Shown here: positions 34,576 through 42,831 of the stretch, piece by piece
Numbering within the stretch: the stretch's first letter is position 1
Layout: each line of letters begins with the position of its first letter
From: JANRKT01 sp033763355
GTDB lineage: Bacteria > Bacteroidota > Bacteroidia > Chitinophagales > Chitinophagaceae
Direction of reading: 5' to 3'
Length of the DNA: 43,870 bases
Assembly (NCBI GenBank): GCA_033763355.1
Contig: JANRKT010000002.1
Span: 1 to 43,870, forward strand
Position numbers and translations under genes: made by a program
The notes under the pieces: generated by a model
What the model saw: the letters and a program-made list of their open reading frames with translations, nothing else
The model's database searches: none
What the model was told of the DNA's origin: nothing

Positions 34576-37092
34576 ATGAGTGCAGCTAAGAATAAGACAA
34601 ACTCGTTGCCGGTAAATGAATCCGGAATACAGGGCCAGTACAAAAACTGGTTCCTTGATTATGCGTCCTATGTAATCCTTGAACGTGCCGTACCTGCTAT
34701 TGAAGACGGGTTGAAACCCGTTCAGCGCCGCATCCTTCACGCCATGAAGGAAATGGATGATGGCCGGTTTAATAAAGTGGCCAACATCATTGGCCAGAGC
34801 ATGCAGTACCATCCGCATGGCGATGCATCCATCGGTGAAGCACTGGTGAATATGGGACAGAAAGATTTACTGATAGAAACTCAGGGCAACTGGGGAGATG
34901 TGAGAACTGGGGATGACGCCGCTGCTGCCAGATATATTGAAGCAAGGCTGAGCAAGTTTGCACTTGAAGTTGCTTTCAACCCCAAAACAACAGAATGGCA
35001 ACAGAGTTATGACGGCAGAAAAAAAGAGCCGGTAACATTGCCCATGAAATTTCCATTGGTGCTTGCCCAGGGCGCAGAAGGCATTGCTGTGGGCCTTGCA
35101 ACCAAAATACTCCCACATAATTTTTGTGAGCTGATTGATGCATCAATAAAGTACCTCAGGGGAAAAAAGTTTGAACTGTATCCGGATTTTATGACAGGCG
35201 GAATGATTGATGTGAGCCAGTATAATGACGGAAAACGAGGCGGCAAAATACGCTGCCGTGCACACATTGAAGAAGGTGACAAAAAAACACTGGTTATAAA
35301 AGATGTGCCCTTTGGCGTTACCACCAGCCAGCTTAAGGAATCCATTTTAAAAGCCAATGAGCAGGGTAAGATTAAAATAAAAAAAGTAGATGACCTTACC
35401 GCTCAGGAAGTGGAATTGCGGATTGACCTTGCACAGGGTATTTCTCCTGACATAACCATTGACGCACTTTATGCATTTACAGACTGCGAGGTGAGCGTTT
35501 CTCCAAATACATGTGTGATTGCAGATCAAAAGCCGGAATTTCCCGGCGTAAGCGAACTGCTGAAAATTTCCACTGAACATACCAAAGAACTGCTGAAACG
35601 TGAACTGGAAATCAGACTTGCTGAACTGGAAGAGAAATGGCATTACACATCACTTGAAAAAATATTCTTTGAAGAAAAAATCTATAAAGAGTTAGAAAAA
35701 AAGCACGCCACATGGGATAAGGTTATTGAAGCTATTGACAAAGCTTTTGACCCTTTTAAGAAAAAACTAAAGCGGGCCATTACAAAAGAAGACATCCTTA
35801 AGCTGACTGAAAAACCAGTCCGCCGCATTTACAAACTGGATATTGATGAACTGAATGAACAGATCAGTAACATTGAGAAAGACATAAAGGATACAAAATA
35901 CAACCTGGCCAACCTGGTTGATTACGCAGTTGCCTATTTTGAAAGTTTGCAGCAGAAATACAGCAAAGGACGTGAACGTAAATCTGAAATAAAACTGTTT
36001 GATACCATACAGGCCAAGCAGGTGGCCATTGCCAATACCAAACTCTATGTAAACCGTGCTGATGGTTTTGTGGGCACAGGTTTAAAGAAAGATGAATTTG
36101 TGGTGGATTGCTCAACGCTTGATGATATTATCGTTTTTACAAAACGCGGTATTATGAAGGTGGTGAAGGTGGGAGAGAAGGCTTATATTGGCAAAGACAT
36201 CATTCATGTAGCGCTGTTCCAAAAGAATGATGAACGTACGACCTACAACATGATTTATGCCGATGGCGACAGCGGCATCAGCTATGCCAAGCGCTTTAAT
36301 GTAACTGGTGTAACAAGGGATAAGGAATACGACCTCACCAGGGGCCACGAAAAAAGCAAGGTGCATTATTTTACCGCCAACCCAAATGGTGAGGCAGAGG
36401 TAGTGAAGGTGGTGCTGAGCCCCAACTGTTCTGCACGTATAAAGGAATTTGACTTTTATTTTGAAGAGCTTGATATTAAAGGCAGGGGCAGCATGGGCAA
36501 CCAGGTTACCAAGTACCCCATTAAAACGGTTAAACTGAAAGAAGCGGGCAAATCAACCCTGAGCGGACGCAAGCTTTGGTTTGATGATACATTCGGCAGA
36601 TTGAATACAGAGGAAAAAGGAGAGTACCTTGGAAGTTTTCAGCCAGATGACAGGTTGCTTGTAATTTATCACGATGGCAATTATGAGATTACAGATACTG
36701 AACTTACGCAGCGTTTTGATGGAGAAAATATCATTGAGATTGAAAAGTTTGACCCTGAAAAAATCATTACTGCCATTTATCTCGACAATGAAAAGATGCA
36801 GTACAACGTAAAACGGTTTAAGATTGAGACGACCACCCTTCACAACAAATTCTTTTTTATTAAGGAAGGGGAGGGAAATTATGTTGAAGCGGTTACTTCC
36901 CACCCTGAACCTGTCGCTGTCATCAAATCAGGCCGTGGAGCACAGGCAAGAACTTCAAAAGTAAAATTGGTTGATTTTATTGAGATCATGGGATGGAAAG
37001 CAGTTGGCAATAAACTTACCGATTATACAAAGAGTACCGAAATAGAGTGGGGGATGAAGGAGGATAAAGTACAGCCGGAGCTGTTTGATTGA
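34576..37092 (+). CDS. parC: DNA topoisomerase IV subunit A
   Basis: 838 residues. The winged-helix part has the DGLKPVQRRILHAM motif, the region SMQYHPHGDASIGEAL where quinolone-resistance changes occur in other bacteria, and the active-site tyrosine Tyr120 in AAAARYIEARLSKFAL. The C-terminal domain is a DNA-wrapping propeller with repeats such as FVGTGLKKDEFV and RGSMGNQVTKYP. It breaks and rejoins DNA as the partner of ParE. Start at 34576, 3 bases after the DUF4260 stop. No unusual truncation. Confidence 0.94.
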   Translation: MSAAKNKTNSLPVNESGIQGQYKNWFLDYASYVILERAVPAIEDGLKPVQRRILHAMKEMDDGRFNKVANIIGQSMQYHPHGDASIGEALVNMGQKDLLIETQGNWGDVRTGDDAAAARYIEARLSKFALEVAFNPKTTEWQQSYDGRKKEPVTLPMKFPLVLAQGAEGIAVGLATKILPHNFCELIDASIKYLRGKKFELYPDFMTGGMIDVSQYNDGKRGGKIRCRAHIEEGDKKTLVIKDVPFGVTTSQLKESILKANEQGKIKIKKVDDLTAQEVELRIDLAQGISPDITIDALYAFTDCEVSVSPNTCVIADQKPEFPGVSELLKISTEHTKELLKRELEIRLAELEEKWHYTSLEKIFFEEKIYKELEKKHATWDKVIEAIDKAFDPFKKKLKRAITKEDILKLTEKPVRRIYKLDIDELNEQISNIEKDIKDTKYNLANLVDYAVAYFESLQQKYSKGRERKSEIKLFDTIQAKQVAIANTKLYVNRADGFVGTGLKKDEFVVDCSTLDDIIVFTKRGIMKVVKVGEKAYIGKDIIHVALFQKNDERTTYNMIYADGDSGISYAKRFNVTGVTRDKEYDLTRGHEKSKVHYFTANPNGEAEVVKVVLSPNCSARIKEFDFYFEELDIKGRGSMGNQVTKYPIKTVKLKEAGKSTLSGRKLWFDDTFGRLNTEEKGEYLGSFQPDDRLLVIYHDGNYEITDTELTQRFDGENIIEIEKFDPEKIITAIYLDNEKMQYNVKRFKIETTTLHNKFFFIKEGEGNYVEAVTSHPEPVAVIKSGRGAQARTSKVKLVDFIEIMGWKAVGNKLTDYTKSTEIEWGMKEDKVQPELFD

Positions 37093-37159
37093 AAATAACA
37101 AAACAGGTTATTTCAAAATCCGGCAAGCATCTTCTTACGTATTTACCGGAAACTTTTCT

Positions 37160-37633
37160 ATGCCTGATCAGTATGCTTTCATTACCCGCTGGCGGTTTAA
37201 AGCGCCTTTAAAAGAAGTATGGGATGCCATTTATAAAACTTCCGAATGGCCGCAATGGTGGAAGGGGGTAAAAGCAGTGAAGCTTATTGAAAAAGGGGAT
37301 GCGGATGACATCGGCGAAGTGAGGGCTTACACCTGGCGAAGCGCCCTTCCTTATACATTAACCTTTAACATGCGGATGACTCATAAAGAACCGATGCACT
37401 TGCTGCGTGGTGAGGCATTTGGCGAACTGGAAGGAGTGGGCCTGTGGCAATTTGAAGAGAAGGATGGCATTACCCGTGTTCAATACAACTGGGATGTAAA
37501 AACCATTAAGCCATGGATGAATAATTTTTCTTTTATACTGAAACCTGCTTTTCAATACAATCATGATGTGGTGATGAATTGGGGGGCTGAAGGCCTTTCG
37601 AAAAAACTAAATGCGGAACTGCTGAAATTTTAG
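37160..37633 (+). CDS. SRPBCC (START-like) family protein
   Basis: 157 residues from ATG 37160 (MPDQYAFITRWRFKAPLKEV). A TTG at 37085 would overlap parC and add 25 residues without family likeness. The start helix is preceded by the typical strand WRFKAPLKEVWDAIYKTSEW, followed by PQWWKGVKAV, and RVQYNWDVKTIKPWMNNF near the end. SRPBCC proteins bind hydrophobic ligands. It follows parC on the same strand and probably shares its transcript. Role unknown. Confidence 0.78.
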   Translation: MPDQYAFITRWRFKAPLKEVWDAIYKTSEWPQWWKGVKAVKLIEKGDADDIGEVRAYTWRSALPYTLTFNMRMTHKEPMHLLRGEAFGELEGVGLWQFEEKDGITRVQYNWDVKTIKPWMNNFSFILKPAFQYNHDVVMNWGAEGLSKKLNAELLKF

Positions 37634-37692
37634 TTACTGTTAACTGTTTACTGCAGACCGCTTACTGCTTACTACCTACTGCAAACTGTTTC
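37632..37692. repeat. Degenerate TTACTG-type repeat tract
   Basis: About sixty bases made of variations of (T)TACTG(C/T): TTACTG, TTAACTG, TTTACTGC, CTTACTGC, CTACTGC, AACTG. Between the convergent SRPBCC gene and the 37697 gene. Such ACTG tracts are frequent in Bacteroidota intergenic DNA. Confidence 0.55.
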
Positions 37693-37696
37693 CTAA

Positions 37697-38635
37697 TCAC
37701 TGCCGGATTACTACTACCGGTCTTTTCTTTTTTATCCTCACGGTGCCATTCATTTTCAGGTCAGATGTCATAAACAATTCATACCGCTTTGCACCATCAT
37801 TTACAATCATTAAAGCAGTATTGGGAGGGATGTTACCGAGGTTTTCTGCAAAAAGGCTTATTTCATTTATATTTTTTGACGGATCAAGCTGCAGGTAAAG
37901 ATTGGTGCCCTGTGCGCTGAGTACCTGTTTGTTTAATACGGGAAGCTTATTGTAAAAAACAGATACCATATCACCGTCTATATCGCCATTGTCGTACAAT
38001 GTTACCCTCACAGAATCAGATTCCACTTCAATTTCATTGATGATAAAAGTTTTTCTTTGCTCAAAAGGCTGTATTTCTTCCGGAGTGGTGTTTTCCTTTA
38101 TTACGGGGATAGCATCAACCGTCACCACCACATCTTCAGCAGCGGGTTTCCAGATCACATGGCTGGCTGTAGCAGTTTTTATGGCGCTGTCCTGGTTTAC
38201 TTCTTTGGGGTCTAATGTAAACAATACTGTAAGGTCGGGGCAGGTATAGCGGTAGCGGGGATCCCTCATAAAATATCCACGAAGGTTGCTTTTTATTTTT
38301 GATACAGTGAGTGTGGCTTCAAAATCCATCACGCAATCTACTGTCATCTTTGAATTGGAACGGAAATAAACAATCGGGATATTTTTTATTTCGAGGTAAC
38401 GTGTTTTGGGATTGTACTTTCCCCTCACAATAAAACTCTGGTAGCTGTTCCTGAAGTAATATCCCATTACACCTTCCACTTCATTGCCCTTTTGTTTCAG
38501 CACAAGTTCAGTAAGGTAGTTATTGTGGGTGCCGCCTAAAATTACATCTGCATGGCCATACCAGTTGCCGGTTACGGTTTGGGAGAAAGTTTGCTGGGTA
38601 AGCACAATTAAAGCAATGGAAAACAGGTATTTCAT
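37697..38635 (-). CDS. Secreted protein of unknown function
   Basis: 312 residues from ATG 38635: signal peptide KYLFSIALIVLTQQTFSQ, then a beta-rich domain beginning TVTGNWYGHADVILGGTHNN (lipocalin-like start, GxW) and a region WYGHAD...YLEIKNIPIVYFRSNS. The C-terminal domain, about 200-312, reads TLYDNGDIDGDMVSVFYNKL, then ISLFAENLGNIPPNTALMIV and NDGAKRYELFM. This last domain recurs in Bacteroidota secreted proteins, and DNGDIDGD looks like a calcium-binding loop (inference). No catalytic residues identified. It stands between SRPBCC (convergent) and smpB (same strand, 71-base gap). Confidence 0.7.
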   Translation of the reverse strand: MKYLFSIALIVLTQQTFSQTVTGNWYGHADVILGGTHNNYLTELVLKQKGNEVEGVMGYYFRNSYQSFIVRGKYNPKTRYLEIKNIPIVYFRSNSKMTVDCVMDFEATLTVSKIKSNLRGYFMRDPRYRYTCPDLTVLFTLDPKEVNQDSAIKTATASHVIWKPAAEDVVVTVDAIPVIKENTTPEEIQPFEQRKTFIINEIEVESDSVRVTLYDNGDIDGDMVSVFYNKLPVLNKQVLSAQGTNLYLQLDPSKNINEISLFAENLGNIPPNTALMIVNDGAKRYELFMTSDLKMNGTVRIKKKRPVVVIRQ

Positions 38636-38706
38636 GGTATTGAAAGATAAACGAAAATATCGTGCCACCCGGTTAATAAAAATGCAAAACGAACAGCTGT
38701 GGACAA

Positions 38707-39144
38707 TTATTTCAGGTAGCGTTTCATTTCTCTTTCAGTATCACGTTGTTTGATGGTTTCCCGCTTGTCGTGGAGCTTTTTACCCCTGCCAAGGCCCACC
38801 TGTATTTTGGCAAGGCTCTTTTCATTAAAGAATATACGGAGCGGCACAACAGTAAAGCCCTTCTCCTTTATTTTGGCTTCCAGTTTTTTCAGTTCCTTTT
38901 TATGCAGGAGCAGTTTTCTTTCCCGCAGCGGGTCGTGGTTGGCATAAGTGCCATGTGAGTATTCGGCAATATAAAGGCTTTTGATCCACAATTCGCCCTT
39001 GTTAAAATAGCAGTATGCGTCATTGAAACTGGCCCGGCCTTCACGCAGTGACTTTATTTCTGTGCCGGTTAAAACAATCCCTGCATCGTATTTGTCTTCG
39101 ATGTAGTATTCGAAAAATGCGGAGCGGTTTTTTATTTCTGCCAT
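38707..39144 (-). CDS. smpB: SsrA-binding protein
   Basis: 145 residues, standard length. SmpB binds tmRNA and brings it to stalled ribosomes. Hallmarks are EDKYDAGIVLTGTEIKSLRE, the core NDAYCYFNKGELWIKSLYIA, RKLLLHKKELKKLEAKIKEKG and the basic tail KLHDKRETIKQRDTEREMKR. Start MAEIKNRSAFFEYYIE at 39144. The tmRNA gene itself was not found in the window. It lies 79 bases downstream of accD on the same strand. Confidence 0.95.
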   Translation of the reverse strand: MAEIKNRSAFFEYYIEDKYDAGIVLTGTEIKSLREGRASFNDAYCYFNKGELWIKSLYIAEYSHGTYANHDPLRERKLLLHKKELKKLEAKIKEKGFTVVPLRIFFNEKSLAKIQVGLGRGKKLHDKRETIKQRDTEREMKRYLK

Positions 39145-39223
39145 CCGGGTTTAAATGAAAGCCGTGCAAGTTAAAATTATTAACTGCAAATAATTGAAAT
39201 AATAAGTAAGCTGAAAATAAAAC

Positions 39224-40135
39224 TTAGTTTTTAAAAAGCGACAGCAGCGTCCCAATCGTATCCCTCAGTTCTTTCCTGTTTACAATCACATCAAGAAAGC
39301 CGTGTTCCATTACAAATTCAGAAGACTGGAAACCTTCGGGCAATTCTTTTTTAATGGTTTCCTTTATAACACGCGGGCCTGCAAAACCAATCATGGCGCC
39401 GGGTTCGCCAAGGTTTACATCGCCAAGCATGGCAAATGAAGCGGTGGTGCCGCCATATGTGGGATCGGTGCAAAGAGAGATATAAGGGATCCCGGCATCT
39501 GCAAGTTGTGATAATTTACCGGATGTTTTAGCAAGCTGCATTAATGAAAAAGCGCTTTCCATCATTCTTGCCCCGCCGCTTTTGCTCACAATCATTAAAG
39601 GGGTGCGGTGTTCAAGGCAGTAATCAGCCGCCCTTGCAATTTTTTCGCCCATTACGCTGCCGAGCGAACCGCCGATGAAATTAAAATCCATACAGCATAT
39701 TACAATGTCTTCGCTTTTTATTTTACCCGCCGCCACGGTTATTGAATCATGCAACCCTGTTTTACTGTATGCCTCATCAAGTCTTTTTTTATATGGTTTC
39801 AGGTCGCTGAAACCCAAAAAATCAATGGAGCGTACCGATACAAACAATTCTGTGTACTCCTTATCATCAAAAAGAAACTCAAAATATTCTGCACTGCCGA
39901 TGCGGTGGTGATAATTACATTTGGGGCAAACAAATAAATTTTCTCTCAGTTCAAGAACGGTGCAGGTGTATTTGCAACTGGGGCATTTGGTCCATAAACC
40001 ATCAGGCGCCTCCTTCTTTTCAGAAGTGGAAGTGAGAATACCTTTTTTGATCCGTTTGAACCAACTGCTTGATGATTCTTCTGTTTTTCCCTCGTCACCT
40101 GCCAGGTTCGAATCAAAATCTTCTTCGTATTTCAT
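39224..40135 (-). CDS. accD: Acetyl-CoA carboxylase carboxyltransferase subunit beta
   Basis: 303 residues. N-terminal Zn ribbon with Cys51, Cys54, Cys70 and Cys73 (CPSCKYTCTVLELRENLFVC, PKC). The crotonase fold follows: FMFLFDDKEYTELF-type start, GKIKSEDIVICCMDFNFIGG, SLGSVMGEKIARAADYCLEH, KSGGARMMESAFSLMQLAKT, and the ISLCTDPTYGGTTASFAMLGD, LGEPGAMIGFAGPRVIKETI blocks. It transfers the carboxyl from biotin to acetyl-CoA together with AccA. The first step of fatty acid synthesis. Its upstream region has a good -7 element. Confidence 0.95.
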   Translation of the reverse strand: MKYEEDFDSNLAGDEGKTEESSSSWFKRIKKGILTSTSEKKEAPDGLWTKCPSCKYTCTVLELRENLFVCPKCNYHHRIGSAEYFEFLFDDKEYTELFVSVRSIDFLGFSDLKPYKKRLDEAYSKTGLHDSITVAAGKIKSEDIVICCMDFNFIGGSLGSVMGEKIARAADYCLEHRTPLMIVSKSGGARMMESAFSLMQLAKTSGKLSQLADAGIPYISLCTDPTYGGTTASFAMLGDVNLGEPGAMIGFAGPRVIKETIKKELPEGFQSSEFVMEHGFLDVIVNRKELRDTIGTLLSLFKN

Positions 40136-40165
40136 TCAGGCTATTTTGGATAAAGGCAAAGAAAT

Positions 40166-40173
40166 CAAATATA
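40166..40173 (-). promoter_or_regulatory. -7 promoter element of accD
   Basis: TATATTTG on the minus strand, an exact TAnnTTTG match 31 bases before the accD ATG. No obvious TTTG at -33. Confidence 0.4.
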
Positions 40174-40190
40174 CTGAAAAAGAATTTGCA

Positions 40191-40218
40191 GCCCCATTCC
40201 CTAAAAGGGAGTAAAAAA
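40191..40218. repeat. Short GCCCC...AGGGA intergenic element
   Basis: GCCCCATTCCCTAAAAGGGA followed by GTAAAAAA. TCCCT and AGGGA can pair over AAA. Similar to the element at 17566-17590. Confidence 0.45.
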
Positions 40219-40329
40219 TATTTTATACTAATATGTTTACTGGTACAGCATAGAGGCTGCATCTTTTACATCAATACCCGGTAAAAAAAATCTAAATTCA
40301 GTATTACCGGTATTTCCCGCAAAGTTCAA

Positions 40330-41388
40330 TTAAGCTATGGTGATACTTTCATCCAGGTAAACATCCTGCGTAGCCTGTAAAATTTCAACACCTTCTTTAA
40401 ACGGCCGCTGAAATGCTTTTCTTCCGAGTATCAGGCCCATACCACCGGCCCGTTTATTAATTACCGCTGTATAAACTGATTCTGCAAGGTCGGCCATACC
40501 CTTTGATTCACCGCCTGAATTGATTAAACCAATCTTTCCGCTGTAACAGTTCAGAACCTGGTAGCGGCACAGGTCAATGGGATGATCTGAAGTTAATTTC
40601 TCATAAACAAGTTTATTGGTTTTGCCATGTTTGGTGGCAAGGTAACCTCCGTTATTGGTTGGAAGCTTTTGTTTGATGATATCTGCCTGCAATGTAACCC
40701 CCAGATGATTGGCCTGTCCTGAAAGGTCAGCTGAAGTATGATAATCTGTGTCCCCTACTTTAAAACCACTGTTACGTGTGTAACACCACAAAATGGTAAG
40801 CATACCCAATTCATGGGCATATTCAAATGCTTCTGCTACTTCTTTTAATTGCCTCGCACTTTCTGCCGAACCCCAGTAAATAGTTGCACCCACACCAACA
40901 GCACCCATATTCCAGGCGCTTTTTATTGTACCGAACATGGTTTGATCGTACCGGTTGGGCATACTCAGGAATTCATTGTGGTTGATCTTAACTACGAAAG
41001 GGATTTTATGAGCGTATTTGCGGCTCATTAATCCAAGTACCCCGTATGTTGATGCTACACCATTGCAGCCCCCTTCTATAGCCAGTTTAATGATGCTTTC
41101 TGGGTCAAAATAAATGGGGTTTGGTGAAAATGCCGAACCAGCACTGTGTTCAATACCCTGGTCAACCGGGAAAATAGAACAATAACCGGTACCTGCAAGC
41201 CGGCCGTGGCTCAACAATGCCTGGAGGTTCCTGAGTACGTTATTATTCCTGTTACTGTTTATCCAGATGTCATCAACATGAGTTGGTGAAGGAAGTGTTA
41301 TATCTGATTTATTGATTGTTTTGCTTACGTGATTGAGAAGGAACTCCGCTTTGTCACCAAGGAGTTCCATAAGTTTTTTATTCGCCAT
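40330..41388 (-). CDS. fbaB: Class I fructose-bisphosphate aldolase
   Basis: 352 residues, DhnA/FbaB type. FPVDQGIEHSAGSAFSPNP, EGGCNGVASTYGVLGLMSRK, PFVVKINHNEF with a candidate Schiff-base Lys, GAVGVGATIYWGSAESARQL, and the phosphate-binding end LINSGGESKGMADL and GMGLILGRKAFQRP. It splits fructose 1,6-bisphosphate to dihydroxyacetone phosphate and glyceraldehyde 3-phosphate without metal. Cytoplasmic. Start MANKKLMELLGDKAEF at 41388. It lies 194 bases upstream of accD and 42 bases downstream of the BtuF-like gene on the same strand, but a -7 element precedes it. Confidence 0.92.
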   Translation of the reverse strand: MANKKLMELLGDKAEFLLNHVSKTINKSDITLPSPTHVDDIWINSNRNNNVLRNLQALLSHGRLAGTGYCSIFPVDQGIEHSAGSAFSPNPIYFDPESIIKLAIEGGCNGVASTYGVLGLMSRKYAHKIPFVVKINHNEFLSMPNRYDQTMFGTIKSAWNMGAVGVGATIYWGSAESARQLKEVAEAFEYAHELGMLTILWCYTRNSGFKVGDTDYHTSADLSGQANHLGVTLQADIIKQKLPTNNGGYLATKHGKTNKLVYEKLTSDHPIDLCRYQVLNCYSGKIGLINSGGESKGMADLAESVYTAVINKRAGGMGLILGRKAFQRPFKEGVEILQATQDVYLDESITIA

Positions 41389-41411
41389 GATGGTTGATTT
41401 TTTAATGTTGG

Positions 41412-41419
41412 CAAATATA
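41412..41419 (-). promoter_or_regulatory. -7 promoter element of the aldolase gene
   Basis: TATATTTG on the minus strand, 24 bases before the ATG at 41388. No clear -33 partner. Confidence 0.4.
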
Positions 41420-41430
41420 GGGGTAAATGG

Positions 41431-42285
41431 TTAAATGGCAGCTGCTTCAAGGGGGTTGTGGGCAATATCCTGCAGCAGGTTCCGGAAGTAAAGCGGGGCG
41501 TACTGCATCCTGCTTCCGTACCAACTGAACATTTCGCCATTCACAAGTATGATCTTTGTAAATGGCAATTGATGCTGCAGTTCATCCGCTTGTTTTGCTT
41601 TAAAAGGGAAAGGCTCTGATGACAGCAGCAATAAATTACATCCTGCTTCACGCAGTTCCTGCGGGGTAGTAATGGGGTAACGTTTATGCCTTGCATAAAG
41701 ATTTTGAAAGCCGCATAACTCCATCATATCATTAATAAAAGTATCCCCGCCTGCAGTCATGTAAGGGTCTTTCCAGATGAGATATGCTGTTTTAAACTTT
41801 GAACGTGCCGGCCTGAGAAATCCAAATTGGGGATTACTGTGAATGCCATTGCCAGAAAGCTTTTGAAATGAAAACCTGATATGGCTAACAATCTCCTGCG
41901 CCCTTTCCTTCCTGCATAGGATTTCTCCCAAAGAAAGCATCATATCAAAAGCATCTTCTGTATTTGAAACATCGCTTGTCCAGACCGGGCAAAAACTTTC
42001 CAATGCTTGTACCTGCTGTTTTAAATTTTCTTCCTTGTTGGCAATGATAAGGTCAGGGCCGAGGCTTTTAATTGTATTTATTTTAAGGTCTTTTGTCCCG
42101 CCTATTCTTTTCTTGGTGCGGAACCACACTTCCGGGTTGGTGCAGAATTTGGTTATGCCAATAACTTCATCCTCCAGGCCAAGGTCATAAAGAAATTCCG
42201 TTTGAGACGGAACTAGCGATATAATCCTTTCCGGGGGTGATTTTAAAGTAATCTCCTTGCCCGTTTGATCCGTAAAGGTTGACAT
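41431..42285 (-). CDS. BtuF-like helical-backbone metal receptor protein, no signal peptide
   Basis: 284 residues. The start MSTFTDQTGKEITLKSPPER leads into RIISLVPSQTEFLYDLGLED, the hallmark of the periplasmic cobalamin or siderophore binding fold (class III), followed by VIGITKFC, IGGTKDLKINTIKSLGPDLI and a second lobe with AGGDTFINDMMELCG. Class III binding proteins are normally exported, but there is no signal sequence here, and a longer start is prevented by the upstream terminator and promoter. Cytoplasmic members exist in Bacteroidota without transporter genes, as here; the ligand may be a corrinoid or metal chelate (inference). Confidence 0.8.
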   Translation of the reverse strand: MSTFTDQTGKEITLKSPPERIISLVPSQTEFLYDLGLEDEVIGITKFCTNPEVWFRTKKRIGGTKDLKINTIKSLGPDLIIANKEENLKQQVQALESFCPVWTSDVSNTEDAFDMMLSLGEILCRKERAQEIVSHIRFSFQKLSGNGIHSNPQFGFLRPARSKFKTAYLIWKDPYMTAGGDTFINDMMELCGFQNLYARHKRYPITTPQELREAGCNLLLLSSEPFPFKAKQADELQHQLPFTKIILVNGEMFSWYGSRMQYAPLYFRNLLQDIAHNPLEAAAI

Positions 42286-42292
42286 CCAGCAT

Positions 42293-42300
42293 TAAAGATA
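42293..42300 (-). promoter_or_regulatory. -7-like element directly before the BtuF-like gene
   Basis: TATCTTTA on the minus strand, one base off TAnnTTTG, ending 7 bases before the ATG at 42285. If used, the messenger would be leaderless or nearly so. Confidence 0.3.
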
Positions 42301-42313
42301 GGGATATTTAAAT

Positions 42314-42340
42314 AAAAACCCCCGGATTGTACCGGGGGAA
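42314..42340 (-). terminator. Strong minus-strand terminator with no protein gene before it
   Basis: On the minus strand CCCCCGG, loop TACAAT, CCGGGGG followed by TTTTTATTT. No protein-coding frame on that strand ends within the preceding 575 bases, and the next gene upstream (cystathionine synthase family) has its own terminator at 42916-42951. It therefore ends a non-coding transcript. Confidence 0.85.
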
Positions 42341-42628
42341 GTAATTTTAAAGAGCCAACTAAGAATAGAACGGCTTCGCAGGATAGGACTTTACACTTTC
42401 TTAAGGGCTAAAACCAACCTAATGATTTTCCTGGTTTCAGTGTGGTCTTTTCTAATGGATTCTTGGATAAATGGTTTCAGGATTCTGGATTTTTACTTCT
42501 GGATATTTGGATTTCCTGTTTTTCGTACCGGGTTATTAGCTGGTCAGGCGCCGGTGCAGATATTGGATTTTAAAAACTTAATGATATTGAAATTTTAATT
42601 CAGGTTTTTTGCAGGATATGTTGATTAT

Positions 42629-42754
42629 AAAAAAGAAGTTGATTGATACTGGATTTTAAATCACCATTTTCAAAGGAATTGGAAATCTTTTTTAATCGGA
42701 CGGTTTTGGGATATTGGACGGCTGAGGTGTAGTTTATCCTCATCAATCAACTTC
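42629..42754 (-). ncRNA. Candidate structured RNA, 6S-like
   Basis: Minus-strand RNA of about 126 nt. It begins GAAGTTGATTGAT (42754-42742) and ends ATCAATCAACTTC (42647-42635) followed by six T; these arms pair perfectly over 13 bp. Inside, GGAT pairs with ATCC and CACC with GGTG, leaving internal loops and an open apical part, so the whole is one long imperfect hairpin. A Bacteroidota promoter ends five bases before 42754, exactly where transcription should start. 6S RNAs, including the Bacteroidota class 6S-Flavo, have this layout and trap RNA polymerase. The assignment to 6S is by architecture only; I cannot check the consensus. There is no protein frame. Confidence 0.55.
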
Positions 42755-42759
42755 GGGAA

Positions 42760-42791
42760 CAAAGATAGACGGGCCGTCATGACTGCGCAAG
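42760..42791 (-). promoter_or_regulatory. Bacteroidota-type promoter of the candidate RNA
   Basis: -33 element CTTG (42791-42788), 20-base spacer, -7 element TATCTTTG (42767-42760), an exact TAnnTTTG. Start expected at about 42754. Confidence 0.6.
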
Positions 42792-42831
42792 AGCAAAACT
42801 TCCCTTTTTTATCAGTATTTTCTTTACAGGG

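Noticed and set aside
40085..40115. TTCGAAT stretch resembling a tRNA T-loop
   Set aside because: It lies inside accD and no acceptor or anticodon stems can be formed around it.
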